64,000 bases of DNA from Frankia sp. RB7 (lineage in GTDB: Bacteria > Pseudomonadota > Alphaproteobacteria > Rhizobiales > Xanthobacteraceae): the NCBI GenBank assembly GCA_030403585.1, contig JAUEPE010000011.1, positions 62,001-126,000 of the forward strand, in the 5' to 3' direction. The translations under genes were made by a program, and so were the position numbers. Every line of letters starts with the position of its first letter. Position 1 is the stretch's first letter. The notes beneath the pieces were generated by a model. That model did not search any database and was not told where the DNA came from. It saw only the letters and a program-made list of their open reading frames with translations. Shown in pieces: positions 26,346 to 35,830 of the stretch.

Positions 26346-26963
26346 ATGAGGGAAGCGTCATCCATCTTGCGCCGCGCGGGGTCGCGCGGGCTGGCGGTCA
26401 TGCTGCTGGCGGCGGCAACCGCACTGGCCGGCTGCGCCGGCGGCAACGCGCCCGCCAACTCCTACGCGATGGCGCCGAGCGCCGGCTCCGGGGCGACGGT
26501 CGCCTTCGAATCCATCGACGGACCGCCGCCGCAGGTGTTCGACCGCATGGTCGGTGTGCTCGACAGCGAATCCAAGCTGCGCAGCCTGTCCGTGGTCTCC
26601 CGCGAGGGGACGGCTGCCTATCGCGTGCGCAGCTACCTCTCCGCTCAGGTGGTGCGCGGCAAGACCGTGATCGCCTGGGTCTGGGACGTCTATGACGCCA
26701 ACCAGCAGCGGGCGCTGCGCCTCTCGGGCGAGGAACCGACGGCAGCCAAGGCCGGCCGGGACCCTTGGCAAGCCGCCGACGACCTCGTGCTGCGGAAGAT
26801 CGCCCAGGCCGGATTCAGCGGACTTTCCAATATGATCAACGGAGCGCCAGCGGATGCACCGGGCTCGGTTCCCGGCCCGCGCGGCCCCGCTGTGGCAAGC
26901 GCAACGCCGGAGACTTCAGCGCCGGAGATGCCGGCCTCGGCGCTCGGCTATGCCCAGCAATAA
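26346..26963 (+). CDS. Putative lipoprotein
   Basis: This is a 205-residue protein. After a basic N-terminus the hydrophobic stretch LAVMLLAAATALAGCAGG has a lipobox (LAGC) at about residue 35, so Lgt would lipidate it. The mature domain includes TVAFESIDGPPPQVFDRMVG and VVSREGTAAYRVRSYLSAQ, then an Ala/Pro tail. The family is not recognised but the type is common in Bradyrhizobium. The exact function is unknown. Confidence 0.8.
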   Translation: MREASSILRRAGSRGLAVMLLAAATALAGCAGGNAPANSYAMAPSAGSGATVAFESIDGPPPQVFDRMVGVLDSESKLRSLSVVSREGTAAYRVRSYLSAQVVRGKTVIAWVWDVYDANQQRALRLSGEEPTAAKAGRDPWQAADDLVLRKIAQAGFSGLSNMINGAPADAPGSVPGPRGPAVASATPETSAPEMPASALGYAQQ

Positions 26964-27156
26964 CCACCGCTAAACCACGAGCCAAAGTAGCAGCCAAGCC
27001 GTTGGCCCGACTCAGGATTTCAGAGGGAAAACGTAGCATCCCGGGTTGCCATCGCAGCCCCCGGCCTGATATTTCCTCGCCCGTCGTAACCGTGCTGTCA
27101 GTGGGTATTCTCTGATGTTGAACGTGGTATCCAGCAAAGCGCGGGAGGAAGCGTCT

Positions 27157-28110
27157 ATGTCGGCCAAGAACGGCTCCATCAAGCTCGTCTCCGGCAACTC
27201 CAATCCCGCCCTCGCGCAAGCGATCGCGCAGGGCCTGGACCTGCCGCTGACCAAAGCTGTGGTACGGCGCTTCGCCGACATGGAGATCTTCGTCGAGATC
27301 CAGGAGAACGTCCGCGGCTCGGATGCCTTCATCATCCAGTCGACCTCGTTCCCGGCGAACGACCATCTGATGGAATTGCTGATCATCACTGACGCGCTGC
27401 GCCGCTCCTCGGCGCGCCGCATCACCGCGGTGATCCCCTATTTCGGCTATGCCCGGCAGGATCGCAAGTCCGGTTCGCGCACGCCGATCTCGGCCAAGCT
27501 CGTCGCCAACCTGATCACGCATGCCGGCGTCGACCGCGTCATGACGCTCGACCTGCATGCTACCCAGATCCAGGGCTTCTTCGACATCCCGACCGACAAT
27601 TTGTTCGCTGCTCCCGTGATGGTACGCGACATCCGCGAACGTTTTGATCTCGGCAAGGTGATGGTGGTCTCGCCCGACGTCGGCGGCGTGGCCCGTGCCC
27701 GCGGCCTCGCCAAGCGCATCAACACCCCGCTCGCGATCGTCGACAAGCGGCGTGAACGCGCGGGCGAATCCGAGGTCATGAACGTCATCGGCGACGTCGC
27801 CGGCTACAGCTGTATCCTGGTCGACGACATCGTGGACTCCGGCGGCACGCTGGTGAACGCGGCCGATGCGCTGATCGCCAAGGGTGCCAAGGACGTCTAT
27901 GCCTACATCACCCACGGCGTGCTCTCCGGCGGCGCGGCGGCCCGCATCACCAACTCGAAGCTGAAAGAGCTCGTCATCACCGATTCGATCCTGCCGACGG
28001 ATGCGGTGTCCAAGGCGCCGAACATCCGCACGCTGCCGATCGCAAGCCTGATCTCCGACGCGATCGCGCGCACCGCGGCGGAAGAGTCGGTCTCGAGCCT
28101 GTTCGACTAG
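27157..28110 (+). CDS. prs: Ribose-phosphate pyrophosphokinase
   Basis: This 317-residue enzyme makes PRPP from ribose-5-phosphate and ATP. Diagnostic stretches are [53 protein letters not shown] and the PRPP-binding loop [11 protein letters not shown]. The ATG at 27157 has a strong GGGAGG site and gives the standard length; an upstream frame extends 14 residues more. It stands as a single gene. A repeat-based inverted element follows its stop. Confidence 0.97.
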   Translation: MSAKNGSIKLVSGNSNPALAQAIAQGLDLPLTKAVVRRFADMEIFVEIQENVRGSDAFIIQSTSFPANDHLMELLIITDALRRSSARRITAVIPYFGYARQDRKSGSRTPISAKLVANLITHAGVDRVMTLDLHATQIQGFFDIPTDNLFAAPVMVRDIRERFDLGKVMVVSPDVGGVARARGLAKRINTPLAIVDKRRERAGESEVMNVIGDVAGYSCILVDDIVDSGGTLVNAADALIAKGAKDVYAYITHGVLSGGAAARITNSKLKELVITDSILPTDAVSKAPNIRTLPIASLISDAIARTAAEESVSSLFD

Positions 28111-28135
28111 TTTTTCCGATCCCGGAAGGTCTCTC

Positions 28136-28213
28136 GTGGGCAAAGGCGCAAAGCGCCGTACCCACCATTCTTGTTTGCGATGAAGATGGTGGGCACGCTT
28201 GCGCTTTGCCCAC
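28136..28213. repeat. Inverted repeat between convergent prs and coxG, type F
   Basis: A long imperfect inverted repeat has gtgggcaaaggcgcaaagcg and cccaccattctt on the left, and aagatggtgggcacgc and gcgctttgcccac on the right. It may form a bidirectional terminator between the convergent genes. It also has the look of a dispersed repeat. Confidence 0.65.
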
Positions 28214-28222
28214 GGCAGCTAG

Positions 28223-28681
28223 CTAGCCTGCCTCAGCCTTTGCGCTCACCACGTCAGCAAACGATTTAAAGAACTCTCCGGCAAGCTTCGTCGCGGTCGA
28301 GTTGATCAGGCGCGCCCCTAACTGCGCGAGCTTGCCGCCGATCTGGGCGTCGACCTCGTAGTGCAGCACCGTGACGTCGGCGCTTTCCGATTCCAGCCGC
28401 ACCAGCGCGCCGCCTTTCGCAAAACCGGCGACGCCGCCAGAACCCTCGCCCGAAATGCGATAGGAGTTCGGCGGATCGAAATCGGACAGGGTCACCTTGC
28501 CGCTGAATGTCGCCTTCACCGGGCCGACCCTGAAGATCACGGTCGCGGTCATCTCGTTCGGCGCGGTCACATCGAGCGACTGGCAGCCGGGGATGCACTG
28601 CTTCAGCACAGCGGGATCGTTCAGCGCCGCCCACACCTGCTCGCGTGACGCGGGGATACGCTGGCTGTCGTTCATCTGCAT
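28223..28681 (-). CDS. coxG: CO dehydrogenase subunit G (SRPBCC fold)
   Basis: This 152-residue SRPBCC/START-fold protein opens MQMNDSQRIPASREQVWAAL and includes LKQCIPGCQSLDV and EGSGGVAGFAKGGALV. CoxG partners the CO dehydrogenase; in mycobacteria it has been reported to handle quinone as electron acceptor. O. carboxidovorans CoxG has, as I recall, a longer C-terminal extension that anchors it. Here the protein ends after DVVSAKAEAG with no hydrophobic tail. It is the last gene of the leftward cox operon. Confidence 0.85.
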   Translation of the reverse strand: MQMNDSQRIPASREQVWAALNDPAVLKQCIPGCQSLDVTAPNEMTATVIFRVGPVKATFSGKVTLSDFDPPNSYRISGEGSGGVAGFAKGGALVRLESESADVTVLHYEVDAQIGGKLAQLGARLINSTATKLAGEFFKSFADVVSAKAEAG

Positions 28682-28687
28682 GATCGG

Positions 28688-29527
28688 TTACTCTCTGCTT
28701 GCTGGCTGATTGGCGGTGCGCTGGCCGCGCCGTCGTTCCACGGTGATCTCGGCGAGGATCGACATCGCGATCTCCTCCGGCGTGATGGCCCCGAGGTCGA
28801 GCCCGGCCGGTGCCTTGAAATCATCGATCGCCGCCGTGCTGGCGCCTTCCGCGAGAAGCTTTGCGCGCAGCGACGCCATCTTGCGGCGGCTGCCGACGAA
28901 GGCGTGATAACAGGCCTCGGTCGCGGCCGCCGCGCGCAAGGCGGCTTCGTCGCCCTTGCCTTGCGTCGAGACCACGACGAAGCGCTTGGCGTCGTTGAAC
29001 TCGCCGAGCTGGTAGCCGTCGATGATCGTATCAGCATCCGGTTGAGCCGTGAGATCGGCGGCAGGCACGGCGAGCGTGACGTGGTAGCCGAGCACGCGCG
29101 CCTGTGCGGCGAGCGACAGCGCCACCGGGCTCGCACCAAGAATGACCAGCGAGGGATGCGGCAGCACCGGCTCGACGAAAATATCCATGGTGCCCTTGCT
29201 CGGACACATGTTGCTGGCGAAGCGGACGCCGTCGCGGCTCTCGCCCGCGCTGACGCCGAGCTCGGCGAGCAGGTTTTCGGGCTGCACCGAGACCATACGC
29301 GGCTCGCCGTCGGCGAGCGCCTCGCGTGCCGCCTTCAGCACCGCACCCTTGGCGCAGCCGCCGCCGATCCAACCCGCGACGATGGTGCCGTCGGCCGCGA
29401 TGATCGCCTTGGCGCCAGCCTTCGCCGCGGTCACCGACACCGTCCGCACCACCGTCGCGAGCACGAAGGCGCGCTCGGCGGCCTTCATCTGCGCCACGAG
29501 ATCCAGCACTTCGACATGAGCGGTCAT
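28688..29527 (-). CDS. coxF: XdhC/CoxF-family molybdoenzyme maturation factor
   Basis: This is a 279-residue protein. The N-terminal XdhC domain includes AIIAADGTIVAGWIGGGCAK and a Rossmann-like C-terminal domain includes LVILGASPVALSLAAQAR. XdhC proteins bind molybdenum cofactor and support its sulfuration and insertion. Within a cox cluster this is CoxF, which completes the Mo-S-Cu site of CO dehydrogenase. The gene starts 11 bases after coxE and ends six before coxG. Confidence 0.85.
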   Translation of the reverse strand: MTAHVEVLDLVAQMKAAERAFVLATVVRTVSVTAAKAGAKAIIAADGTIVAGWIGGGCAKGAVLKAAREALADGEPRMVSVQPENLLAELGVSAGESRDGVRFASNMCPSKGTMDIFVEPVLPHPSLVILGASPVALSLAAQARVLGYHVTLAVPAADLTAQPDADTIIDGYQLGEFNDAKRFVVVSTQGKGDEAALRAAAATEACYHAFVGSRRKMASLRAKLLAEGASTAAIDDFKAPAGLDLGAITPEEIAMSILAEITVERRRGQRTANQPASRE

Positions 29528-29538
29528 CGCAACATCCC

Positions 29539-30747
29539 TCAGAGCCTGGCCAGATAGGGTTCGAGCGCGCGCAGGCTCTGCAGCGAATTCGCGGGCGCAT
29601 AGAGATCGACATGCGGCAGCGCCGCCTTGATGCCGCGCGCCTCCGGCGTGTAGCCCTCCCAGGCCATCATCGGGTTGAGCCAGACGATGCGGCGGCAGCG
29701 GCGATGCAGCGCCGCCATTTCGCGGCCTAGCAAAGCGGCGTCGCCGGTCTCGTAACCGTCGGACACGATCATCACGCAGCTGCGCGAATGAATCACGCGC
29801 GCGGCATGCCAGCGATTGAAGGTCTGTAAGGACTCGCCAATCTTGGTGCCGCCGCCCGCGCCCTGCGCCATGATCGAGAGCCGGTCGAGCGCACGCCCGG
29901 CGTCCTTCTCCTTCATCGCGTCGGAGACGTAGGCGAGGCGTGTGTGAAACAGGAACGCCTCGGCCTCGCGGAACTGGTCGAGCACGCCGTGGATGAAGCG
30001 CAGGAACACGGCGGTGTATAGGCTCATCGAGCCCGAGGCATCGAGCAGCACTATGAGCCGCAGCGGCTTGTGCTTGCGCTGGCGTTTCACAAGCGCGATC
30101 GGCACGCCGCCATGGCTGATATTTCGATGAATGGTGCGGCGGAGATCGAGCCGGTAGCCGCGCCGGCGCGCCAGATCACGCCGGGTCAGCCGCGTGCGCA
30201 TCGCCTTGGCGAGCTGTGCCGCAGCTTCATGGGCCTGGGCGACCTGATCGGGATCGCTGAGCTTTCGGAAATCGACCTCGGCAAGATTCTCCGCGCGCGA
30301 GGCGCCTTCCATGCGGCCCTCGCCAGGGCGGCCTTCCGGTGCGTCATCGGACGATGGAGTCTGATCGGTGACGGATCGGCTGCTGCCCTGCTCGGCCGCG
30401 GTGTCTTGCAAGCTCTTCAGCGATGGATTACTCGCTCCCGGCGCCGAACCGATGGTGCGAGAGCGCGAACGCACGCGTTTGCCTAGCCAAAATGCATCGA
30501 ACAGCCCGTCGAATTTGTCCCAGTCGGATTTGCGGGCCGAGAACAGATGCTTGAACGCCGCGCGCAGCATGCCCGGTCGCGCCGCATAGCCTGACGACAT
30601 CAGCGTCGCGGCATCCTGCCCTTCGGCGAGCCCGACGCGAAAGCCGGCATCGCGTAGCGTGCGCAGGAAGGCGGCAAGCTTCGCGGAAACGAGGCGCGAG
30701 ACCTCGTTGAGGTCGTCATATCCGGGGCTGGAGCCGCAGCAGCTCAT
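29539..30747 (-). CDS. coxE: VWA-domain maturation protein CoxE
   Basis: This 402-residue protein has a helical N-terminal half (KHLFSARKSDWDKFDGLFDA) and a C-terminal von Willebrand A domain. The MIDAS sequence is LIVLLDASGSMSLYTAVFLR, followed by GGGTKIGESLQTFNRW and SDGYETGD. CoxE works with the AAA+ ATPase CoxD in building the copper-containing active site of CO dehydrogenase. The coxD stop overlaps its ATG by four bases, showing tight coupling. Confidence 0.88.
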   Translation of the reverse strand: MSCCGSSPGYDDLNEVSRLVSAKLAAFLRTLRDAGFRVGLAEGQDAATLMSSGYAARPGMLRAAFKHLFSARKSDWDKFDGLFDAFWLGKRVRSRSRTIGSAPGASNPSLKSLQDTAAEQGSSRSVTDQTPSSDDAPEGRPGEGRMEGASRAENLAEVDFRKLSDPDQVAQAHEAAAQLAKAMRTRLTRRDLARRRGYRLDLRRTIHRNISHGGVPIALVKRQRKHKPLRLIVLLDASGSMSLYTAVFLRFIHGVLDQFREAEAFLFHTRLAYVSDAMKEKDAGRALDRLSIMAQGAGGGTKIGESLQTFNRWHAARVIHSRSCVMIVSDGYETGDAALLGREMAALHRRCRRIVWLNPMMAWEGYTPEARGIKAALPHVDLYAPANSLQSLRALEPYLARL

Positions 30748-31610
30748 GCGACCTTCCCCAGCAGGCGTTGCGTCACCTCGGGCGTGACACGGGCGCGGTC
30801 CTCGTGGGTCTTCAGCAGGCAGACCAGTGTGTCGTGCACGGTTTCCGGCGCGTCGTGGAGATCGCGCACGTCGAGACCGACCAGCGCCGCCGCCCAGTCC
30901 AGCGTCTCCGCCACTCCCGGGACTTTGCGCAGCTCCTCCTTGCGCACGCCTTCGACCATGCGCGCAATCTGGAGTGACAGCGACGGGCTCGCACCCGCGA
31001 CGCGCGCCAGGATGATGCGGGTCTCGCGATCGACGTCGGGATAGTCGACATAATGATAGAGGCAGCGCCGGCGCAGCGCATCGGAGAGCTCGCGCGTGCC
31101 GTTCGAGGTCAGCACCACATGCGGGATGGTAACAGCGGGAATAGTGCCGAGCTCGGGGATCGAGACCTGGAAATCGGACAGCAGCTCCAGCAGGAACGCC
31201 TCGAACTCGTCGTCAGCGCGGTCGATCTCGTCGATCAGCAATACCGGCGCCTTCGGTCGGCGGATCGCCGCGAGCAGCGGACGCTCCAGTAGATATTTTT
31301 CCGAGAAGACCTGGTCCTCGATGCTGTCGCTGCCGCGATGGGCCTGGATTGCCAGCAGCTGGCGCTGGTAGTTCCACTCGTAAAGCGCGGAGGACTGGTC
31401 GAGCCCCTCATAGCATTGCAGCCGGATCAGCTCGGTCGCATGCACCTTTGCGAGCGCTTTCGCCACCTCGGTCTTGCCGACACCCGCCTCGCCTTCGAGC
31501 AGCAGCGGACGCCGCAGCAATTGCATCAGCGAGACCGCGGTCGCGAGGTCCGCATCGGCGATGTAACCCGATGCAGCCAGCGCTTGCGCGATCTCGTCAC
31601 GGCCTTTCAT
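30744..31610 (-). CDS. coxD: MoxR-family AAA+ ATPase CoxD
   Basis: This is a 288-residue protein. LLLEGEAGVGKTEVAKALA at about residues 35-53 is the Walker A region, LLIDEIDRADDEFEAFLLEL is Walker B, and VLTSNGTRELSDALRRRCLYH holds sensor 1 and the Arg finger. CoxD is an ATP-dependent chaperone that helps mature the Mo-Cu centre. Overlap with coxE indicates joint translation. A type B repeat lies between coxL and coxD, so the transcript may carry a hairpin there. Confidence 0.9.
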   Translation of the reverse strand: MKGRDEIAQALAASGYIADADLATAVSLMQLLRRPLLLEGEAGVGKTEVAKALAKVHATELIRLQCYEGLDQSSALYEWNYQRQLLAIQAHRGSDSIEDQVFSEKYLLERPLLAAIRRPKAPVLLIDEIDRADDEFEAFLLELLSDFQVSIPELGTIPAVTIPHVVLTSNGTRELSDALRRRCLYHYVDYPDVDRETRIILARVAGASPSLSLQIARMVEGVRKEELRKVPGVAETLDWAAALVGLDVRDLHDAPETVHDTLVCLLKTHEDRARVTPEVTQRLLGKVA

Positions 31611-31626
31611 GATTCCACTCTCTCCT

Positions 31627-31712
31627 CGTCATTGCGAGGAGCGAAGCGACGAAGCAATCCAGACCGCTTCCGCGGTGGGATACTGGATTGCTTCGCTTCG
31701 CTCGCAATGACG
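31627..31712. repeat. Palindromic dispersed repeat, type B, copy 2
   Basis: This 86-base element begins cgtcattgcgagg and ends with ctcgcaatgacg. gaagcaatccag and ctggattgcttc pair in the middle. It lies within the cox operon between coxL and coxD and could form a hairpin that affects relative mRNA levels. Copy 1 is at 2424-2501. Confidence 0.75.
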
Positions 31713-31718
31713 GTCAAA

Positions 31719-34139
31719 TCACGCCACCGCGCCAAGATCCTTCGCCGCCTTCCAGTTGCGCCAGAAATCGTGCGGCATCTGGATGTGCGTGCTCCCCAGG
31801 AACGAGAACGCGTCGTTGACGGCGTTGGAGAAGGCCGGCACGCCGCCGACATTCGGGCTCTCGCCGACGCCCTTGGCGCCGATCGGGTGATGCGGCGACG
31901 GGGTGACGGTGAAGTCGGTCTCCCAATGCGGCGTCTCCACCGCGGTCGGCATGAAAAAATCCATGAACGAGCCGGTGACGACGTTGCCGACCTCGTCGTA
32001 GCGGATCTCCTGGCCCATCGCGATCGCGAAGGCCTCGGTCAGGCCGCCATGCACCTGGCCCTCGATGATCATCGGGTTGATGCGCGTGCCACAATCGTCG
32101 AGCGCGTAGAAGCGCCGCACCTTGTACACGCCGGTATCGACGTCGATGTCCATCACGCAGAGATAGGCGCCGAACGGATAAGTCATGTTGGGCGGGTCGT
32201 AGTAACTCACCGCCTCAAGCCCCGGCTCCATTCCCGGCGGCACGGAGTTATATGCCGCCCAGCAGATATCCTTCATCGACATGAATTTTTCCGGCAGGCC
32301 TCTGACGCGAAAGCCGTCGATGTCGAATTCGAGATCGTCCTCGTGCACCTCGAGCTTGTAGGCCGCGATCATCTGCGCCTTGGCCTTGATCTTTCGCGCG
32401 GCCATCGCGATTGCGGCGCCCGCCACCGGCGTGGAACGCGAACCGTAGGTGCCGAGCCCGTAAGGCGCGGTGTCGGTGTTGCCCTCTTCCACCATGATGT
32501 TGTCGGCGGGAATGCCAATCTCGGTCGCGATGATCTGGGCCCAGGTGGTTTCATGGCCCTGGCCCTGGCTCTTGGACCCGACCCGCGCGATGCCCGCTCC
32601 CGTCGGGTGCATGCGGATCTCGCAGGAGTCGAACATGGCGATGCCGAGGATGTCGCAATTCTTCGACGGTCCGGCGCCGACGATCTCCGTGAAGAAGGAG
32701 ATGCCGAGGCCCATGATGTCGCGGGTCTCGCCACGGGCGAACGCCGCACGCCTCTCCGCCTGCTCCTTGCGGAGCGCGGCGTAACCCGTCGTCTCCATCA
32801 TCTTGCGCATGGCGGTGTGGTAGTCGCCGGAATCGTATTCCCAACCCAGCGCCGAGTGATACGGGAACTGCTCCGCCTTGATGAAGTTCTTCAGCCGCAG
32901 CTCCGCCGGATCCATGTTGAGCTTCTGCGCCAGAATATCCATGGCGCGCTCGATGCAATAGGCGGCCTCCGTGACGCGGAACGAGCAGCGGTAGGCGACG
33001 CCACCCGGCGCCTTGTTGGTGTAGACGCCGTCCACCGCGAGGTGCGCGGTCGGGAAATCATAAGAGCCGGTGACGATATTGAAGAAGCCGGCCGGCCATT
33101 TCGACGGGTCGGCGCAAGCATCGAACGCGCCGTGATCGGCGAGCACGTGGACACGCAGGCCTGTGACCTTACCTTCTTTCGTCGCGGCGACCTCGGTCGT
33201 CATGTGATAGTCGCGCGCGAACGAGGTCGCAGTCAGATTCTCGATGCGGTCCTCGACCCATTTCACCGGCTTGCCGGTGACGATGGAGGCCACGGCCGCG
33301 CAGATATAGCCGGGATAGGCACCGACCTTGTTGCCGAAACCGCCGCCGATGTCGGGGGCGATGACGTGGATCTTGTGCTCAGGCAGCTTTGCGATCAGCG
33401 ACACTACCGTGCGGATCACGTGCGGCGCCTGGAACGTGCCGTAGATCGTCAGCTCTCCCTTGATCTTGTCGAAGGAGCAGACGCACTGGCAGGTCTCCAG
33501 CGGCGACGGATGGGTGCGGTGATAGGAGATCATCTCCTTGATCGTGACTTCCGCCTTCCTGAAGGCGGCGTCCGTGAGGTCCTTGTCGCCGACGGTCCAC
33601 TCAAAAATGTGGTTGTCGTGCTTGCGCGGACCATGCGCGCCGGACATCTTGCCGACGAGGTCCTCGCGCAACACCGGCGCATCCGCATTCATCGCCTTGA
33701 AGGGATCCACCAGCGGTGGCAGCGGTTCATATTCGACGATGACCGCGTTGATGCCGTCATCGGCCGCATAGCGGTCGGTGGCGACGACGAAGGCAACCTC
33801 CTGGTTCTGGAACAGCACCTTGCCATCGGCCAAAACCATCTGCACGTCGCCGGCCAAGGTCGGCATCCAGGCGAGGTTGACGGTCTTCAGCGTCTCGGCG
33901 GTGATGACCGCGAGCACGCCGGGGACTTTCAGCGCCGCGCTGTCGTCGATCCTCTTGACGCGCGCATGCGGATGCGGCGAGCGGACGAAGTCGCCATGGA
34001 GCATGCCCGGCAGCTTGACGTCGTCGACGTAATTGCCCCTGCCTTGCGTGAAGCGGATGTCCTCGACGCGCTTGCGCTTGCAGCCCATGCCTTCGAGCGC
34101 GGCGGTGCGTTGTTCCCGCGTGGGAGTGAGGTCATTCAT
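31719..34139 (-). CDS. coxL: Aerobic CO dehydrogenase large subunit, form I
   Basis: This is an 806-residue molybdenum protein, near the 809 of O. carboxidovorans. The form I signature AYRCSFR is at residues 382-388, with Cys385 as the expected copper ligand. [28 protein letters not shown] and [11 protein letters not shown], with the active-site Glu, are present. CoxL oxidises CO to CO2 at the Mo-S-Cu centre using water, and passes electrons to CoxS. The start overlaps the coxS stop by four bases. The absence of the AYRGAGR motif argues against a form II enzyme. Confidence 0.96.
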   Translation of the reverse strand: MNDLTPTREQRTAALEGMGCKRKRVEDIRFTQGRGNYVDDVKLPGMLHGDFVRSPHPHARVKRIDDSAALKVPGVLAVITAETLKTVNLAWMPTLAGDVQMVLADGKVLFQNQEVAFVVATDRYAADDGINAVIVEYEPLPPLVDPFKAMNADAPVLREDLVGKMSGAHGPRKHDNHIFEWTVGDKDLTDAAFRKAEVTIKEMISYHRTHPSPLETCQCVCSFDKIKGELTIYGTFQAPHVIRTVVSLIAKLPEHKIHVIAPDIGGGFGNKVGAYPGYICAAVASIVTGKPVKWVEDRIENLTATSFARDYHMTTEVAATKEGKVTGLRVHVLADHGAFDACADPSKWPAGFFNIVTGSYDFPTAHLAVDGVYTNKAPGGVAYRCSFRVTEAAYCIERAMDILAQKLNMDPAELRLKNFIKAEQFPYHSALGWEYDSGDYHTAMRKMMETTGYAALRKEQAERRAAFARGETRDIMGLGISFFTEIVGAGPSKNCDILGIAMFDSCEIRMHPTGAGIARVGSKSQGQGHETTWAQIIATEIGIPADNIMVEEGNTDTAPYGLGTYGSRSTPVAGAAIAMAARKIKAKAQMIAAYKLEVHEDDLEFDIDGFRVRGLPEKFMSMKDICWAAYNSVPPGMEPGLEAVSYYDPPNMTYPFGAYLCVMDIDVDTGVYKVRRFYALDDCGTRINPMIIEGQVHGGLTEAFAIAMGQEIRYDEVGNVVTGSFMDFFMPTAVETPHWETDFTVTPSPHHPIGAKGVGESPNVGGVPAFSNAVNDAFSFLGSTHIQMPHDFWRNWKAAKDLGAVA

Positions 34140-34636
34140 TCTGCGGCCTCCTGGAATTCCACGCCGTTGATCTTGGCGCTAGCGTACTGGATTGCCTTGA
34201 CGATGTTCTGGTAGCCGGTGCAGCGGCAGATGTTGCCGGAAATGCCCATGCGGATTTCCGGCTCGCTCGGCGAGGGATTTTCCTTCAGGAGGCGATGCGC
34301 GCGGACAATCATGCCGGGCGTGCAGAAGCCGCATTGCAGGCCGTGCATCATGCGAAAGCCCTCCTGCAGCGCCGACAGCGTGCCGTCGGCGTTGGCGATG
34401 CCTTCGACGGTGATGATGTCGCTGCCGTCGGCTTGAACTGCGAACATCGTGCAGGACTTGACCGACATGCCGTCGATATCGACGGTGCAGGCACCGCAAT
34501 GGGTGGTCTCGCAGCCGATATGGGTGCCGGTCAGCTGCAGATTTTCGCGGATGAAGTGCACCAGCAGCGTGCGCGGCTCGACGAGGCCTTCGACCTCGGC
34601 GCCGTTCACCTTCATGGTTACGTGTGTTTTGGCCAT
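34136..34636 (-). CDS. coxS: CO dehydrogenase small iron-sulfur subunit
   Basis: This is a 166-residue subunit with two [2Fe-2S] clusters. The plant-type ferredoxin domain has [20 protein letters not shown] with four cluster Cys positions, and the helical domain has [11 protein letters not shown] and [13 protein letters not shown]. It relays electrons from the Mo-Cu site of CoxL to the FAD of CoxM. The length equals that of the Oligotropha protein. It is tightly linked to coxL and lies 12 bases after coxM. Confidence 0.96.
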   Translation of the reverse strand: MAKTHVTMKVNGAEVEGLVEPRTLLVHFIRENLQLTGTHIGCETTHCGACTVDIDGMSVKSCTMFAVQADGSDIITVEGIANADGTLSALQEGFRMMHGLQCGFCTPGMIVRAHRLLKENPSPSEPEIRMGISGNICRCTGYQNIVKAIQYASAKINGVEFQEAAE

Positions 34637-34648
34637 CGGTCCCCTCCT

Positions 34649-35512
34649 CTACTTCGCGATAGCGGCAGCGCGCTGGAGCGCGCGCGTCACCATGATGCCG
34701 CCGACATGTTTGCGGTATTCGACCGGACCGCGCGCATCCGCGGCGGGCGACATGATGGCCGAGGCCGCAGCGGCGGCCTTCTTCAAGGTCGCAGCATCGA
34801 GGCTGGTGCCGATCACTGCGTTGGCGGCATCGGTCGCGAGTAGCGGCGTCTCGTGGACATTGGTGAGGCCAATCGAACAGGTCGCAACCTTGCCGCCCGC
34901 CATGGTGAGCACGACGGCGGCGGCGGCGGTGGCATAGTCACCGACCTTGCGCTTGAGCTTTTCGTAGGCGTAGCCGTGACCGGCCGCGGGCACCGGAACC
35001 GTGATGGAGGTGAGGATCTCGCCGGGCTCGAGCGCGGTGAAATAGGCGCCTTGGTAGAAGTCGGCAGCCGCCACGTCGCGGGCGCCGCCTGCGCCTTCGA
35101 GGTGATAGGTCGCCCCCAGCGTCATCATCAGCGCCGGCATGTCATTGCCGGGGTCGCCATTGGCGACATTGCCGCCGATCGTGCCGCGGTAGCGCACCTG
35201 CGGGTCGGCGATCAGCAGCGCCGCCTCATGCAGGATCGGCATCGACTTGGCGACCTCGTCGGAGGCCAGCAGCTCATGCTGGGTGGTCATCGCGCCGATG
35301 ACGAGATTGTTGCCGTTACGGCTGACGCCCTTCAGGGCGGCGATACCGCGCAGATCGATCAGATGGGCGGGGGTCGCAAGCCGAAGCTTCATCATCGGCA
35401 CCAGGCTGTGCCCGCCGGCCAGCGGCCGCGCATCCTCGCCGAGGTCGACCAAGAGCTTGACGGCATCGGCGACACTCGCCGGCCGGTGATAGCTGAATGG
35501 GCCAGGGATCAT
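34649..35512 (-). CDS. coxM: CO dehydrogenase medium FAD subunit
   Basis: This is a 287-residue FAD-binding subunit with DARPLAGGHSLVPMMKLRLA near the N-terminus, the flavin-binding YRGTIGGNVANGDPGNDMPA segment, and a CO_deh_flav_C domain. It takes electrons from CoxS and hands them to the respiratory chain. I chose ATG 35512 (MIPGPFSYH) because Oligotropha CoxM starts MIPG and the GGAGGAG site then sits at better spacing than for ATG 35515. It is the first gene of the coxMSLDEFG run. Confidence 0.95.
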   Translation of the reverse strand: MIPGPFSYHRPASVADAVKLLVDLGEDARPLAGGHSLVPMMKLRLATPAHLIDLRGIAALKGVSRNGNNLVIGAMTTQHELLASDEVAKSMPILHEAALLIADPQVRYRGTIGGNVANGDPGNDMPALMMTLGATYHLEGAGGARDVAAADFYQGAYFTALEPGEILTSITVPVPAAGHGYAYEKLKRKVGDYATAAAAVVLTMAGGKVATCSIGLTNVHETPLLATDAANAVIGTSLDAATLKKAAAAASAIMSPAADARGPVEYRKHVGGIMVTRALQRAAAIAK

Positions 35513-35830
35513 CATCTCCTCCTCGTCGTCCTTTGCGCGTGACGGCGCGGACGTTGGAGGGGACGGTCACTCCGGGCGGGGCGGCCCGCAACACGAGCGG
35601 CACGGATCAGCGGATTTCGCACGAGTTGCGGGCCTGAGCGCACGAATTGCGTCAGGTGTGGCGACCCTTAACCTCGCCCCGCTTGCGGGGAGAGGTCGGA
35701 TTGCATCGCAAGATGCAATCCGGGTGAGGGGGTACAGGTCTCTCGGAGATCTCATACGCGGAGAGAGGCCCCTCACCCCACCCTCTCCCCGCAAGAGCGG
35801 GGCGAGGGAGTGAGACAGCTCGTCTCTGCT
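35513..35830. other. coxC-coxM intergenic region
   Basis: This gap of about 318 bases carries the coxM leader and a type A repeat at 35671-35813. The 157 bases nearest coxM are GC-rich, with cgctcaggcccgcaactcg and cgcacgagttgcgggcc as an inverted pair near 35617-35650, a possible operator. No gene was found. A promoter for coxMSL is expected here, but no clear -35/-10 pair was recognised. Confidence 0.5.
35671..35813. repeat. Inverted-terminus repeat element, type A, copy 3
   Basis: This element of about 143 bases has left end acctcgccccgcttgcgggg and right end tccccgcaagagcggggcga. Inside, ggattgcatc and gatgcaatccgggtgaggggg pair. It stands between the coxC-like regulator and coxM. Confidence 0.75.

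Noticed and set aside
31338-34214. 958-codon open frame on the plus strand opposite coxL
   Set aside because: It is an antisense shadow of a GC-rich gene. Its translation is His/Arg/Asp-rich without motifs, and coxL on the minus strand has full conserved domains.
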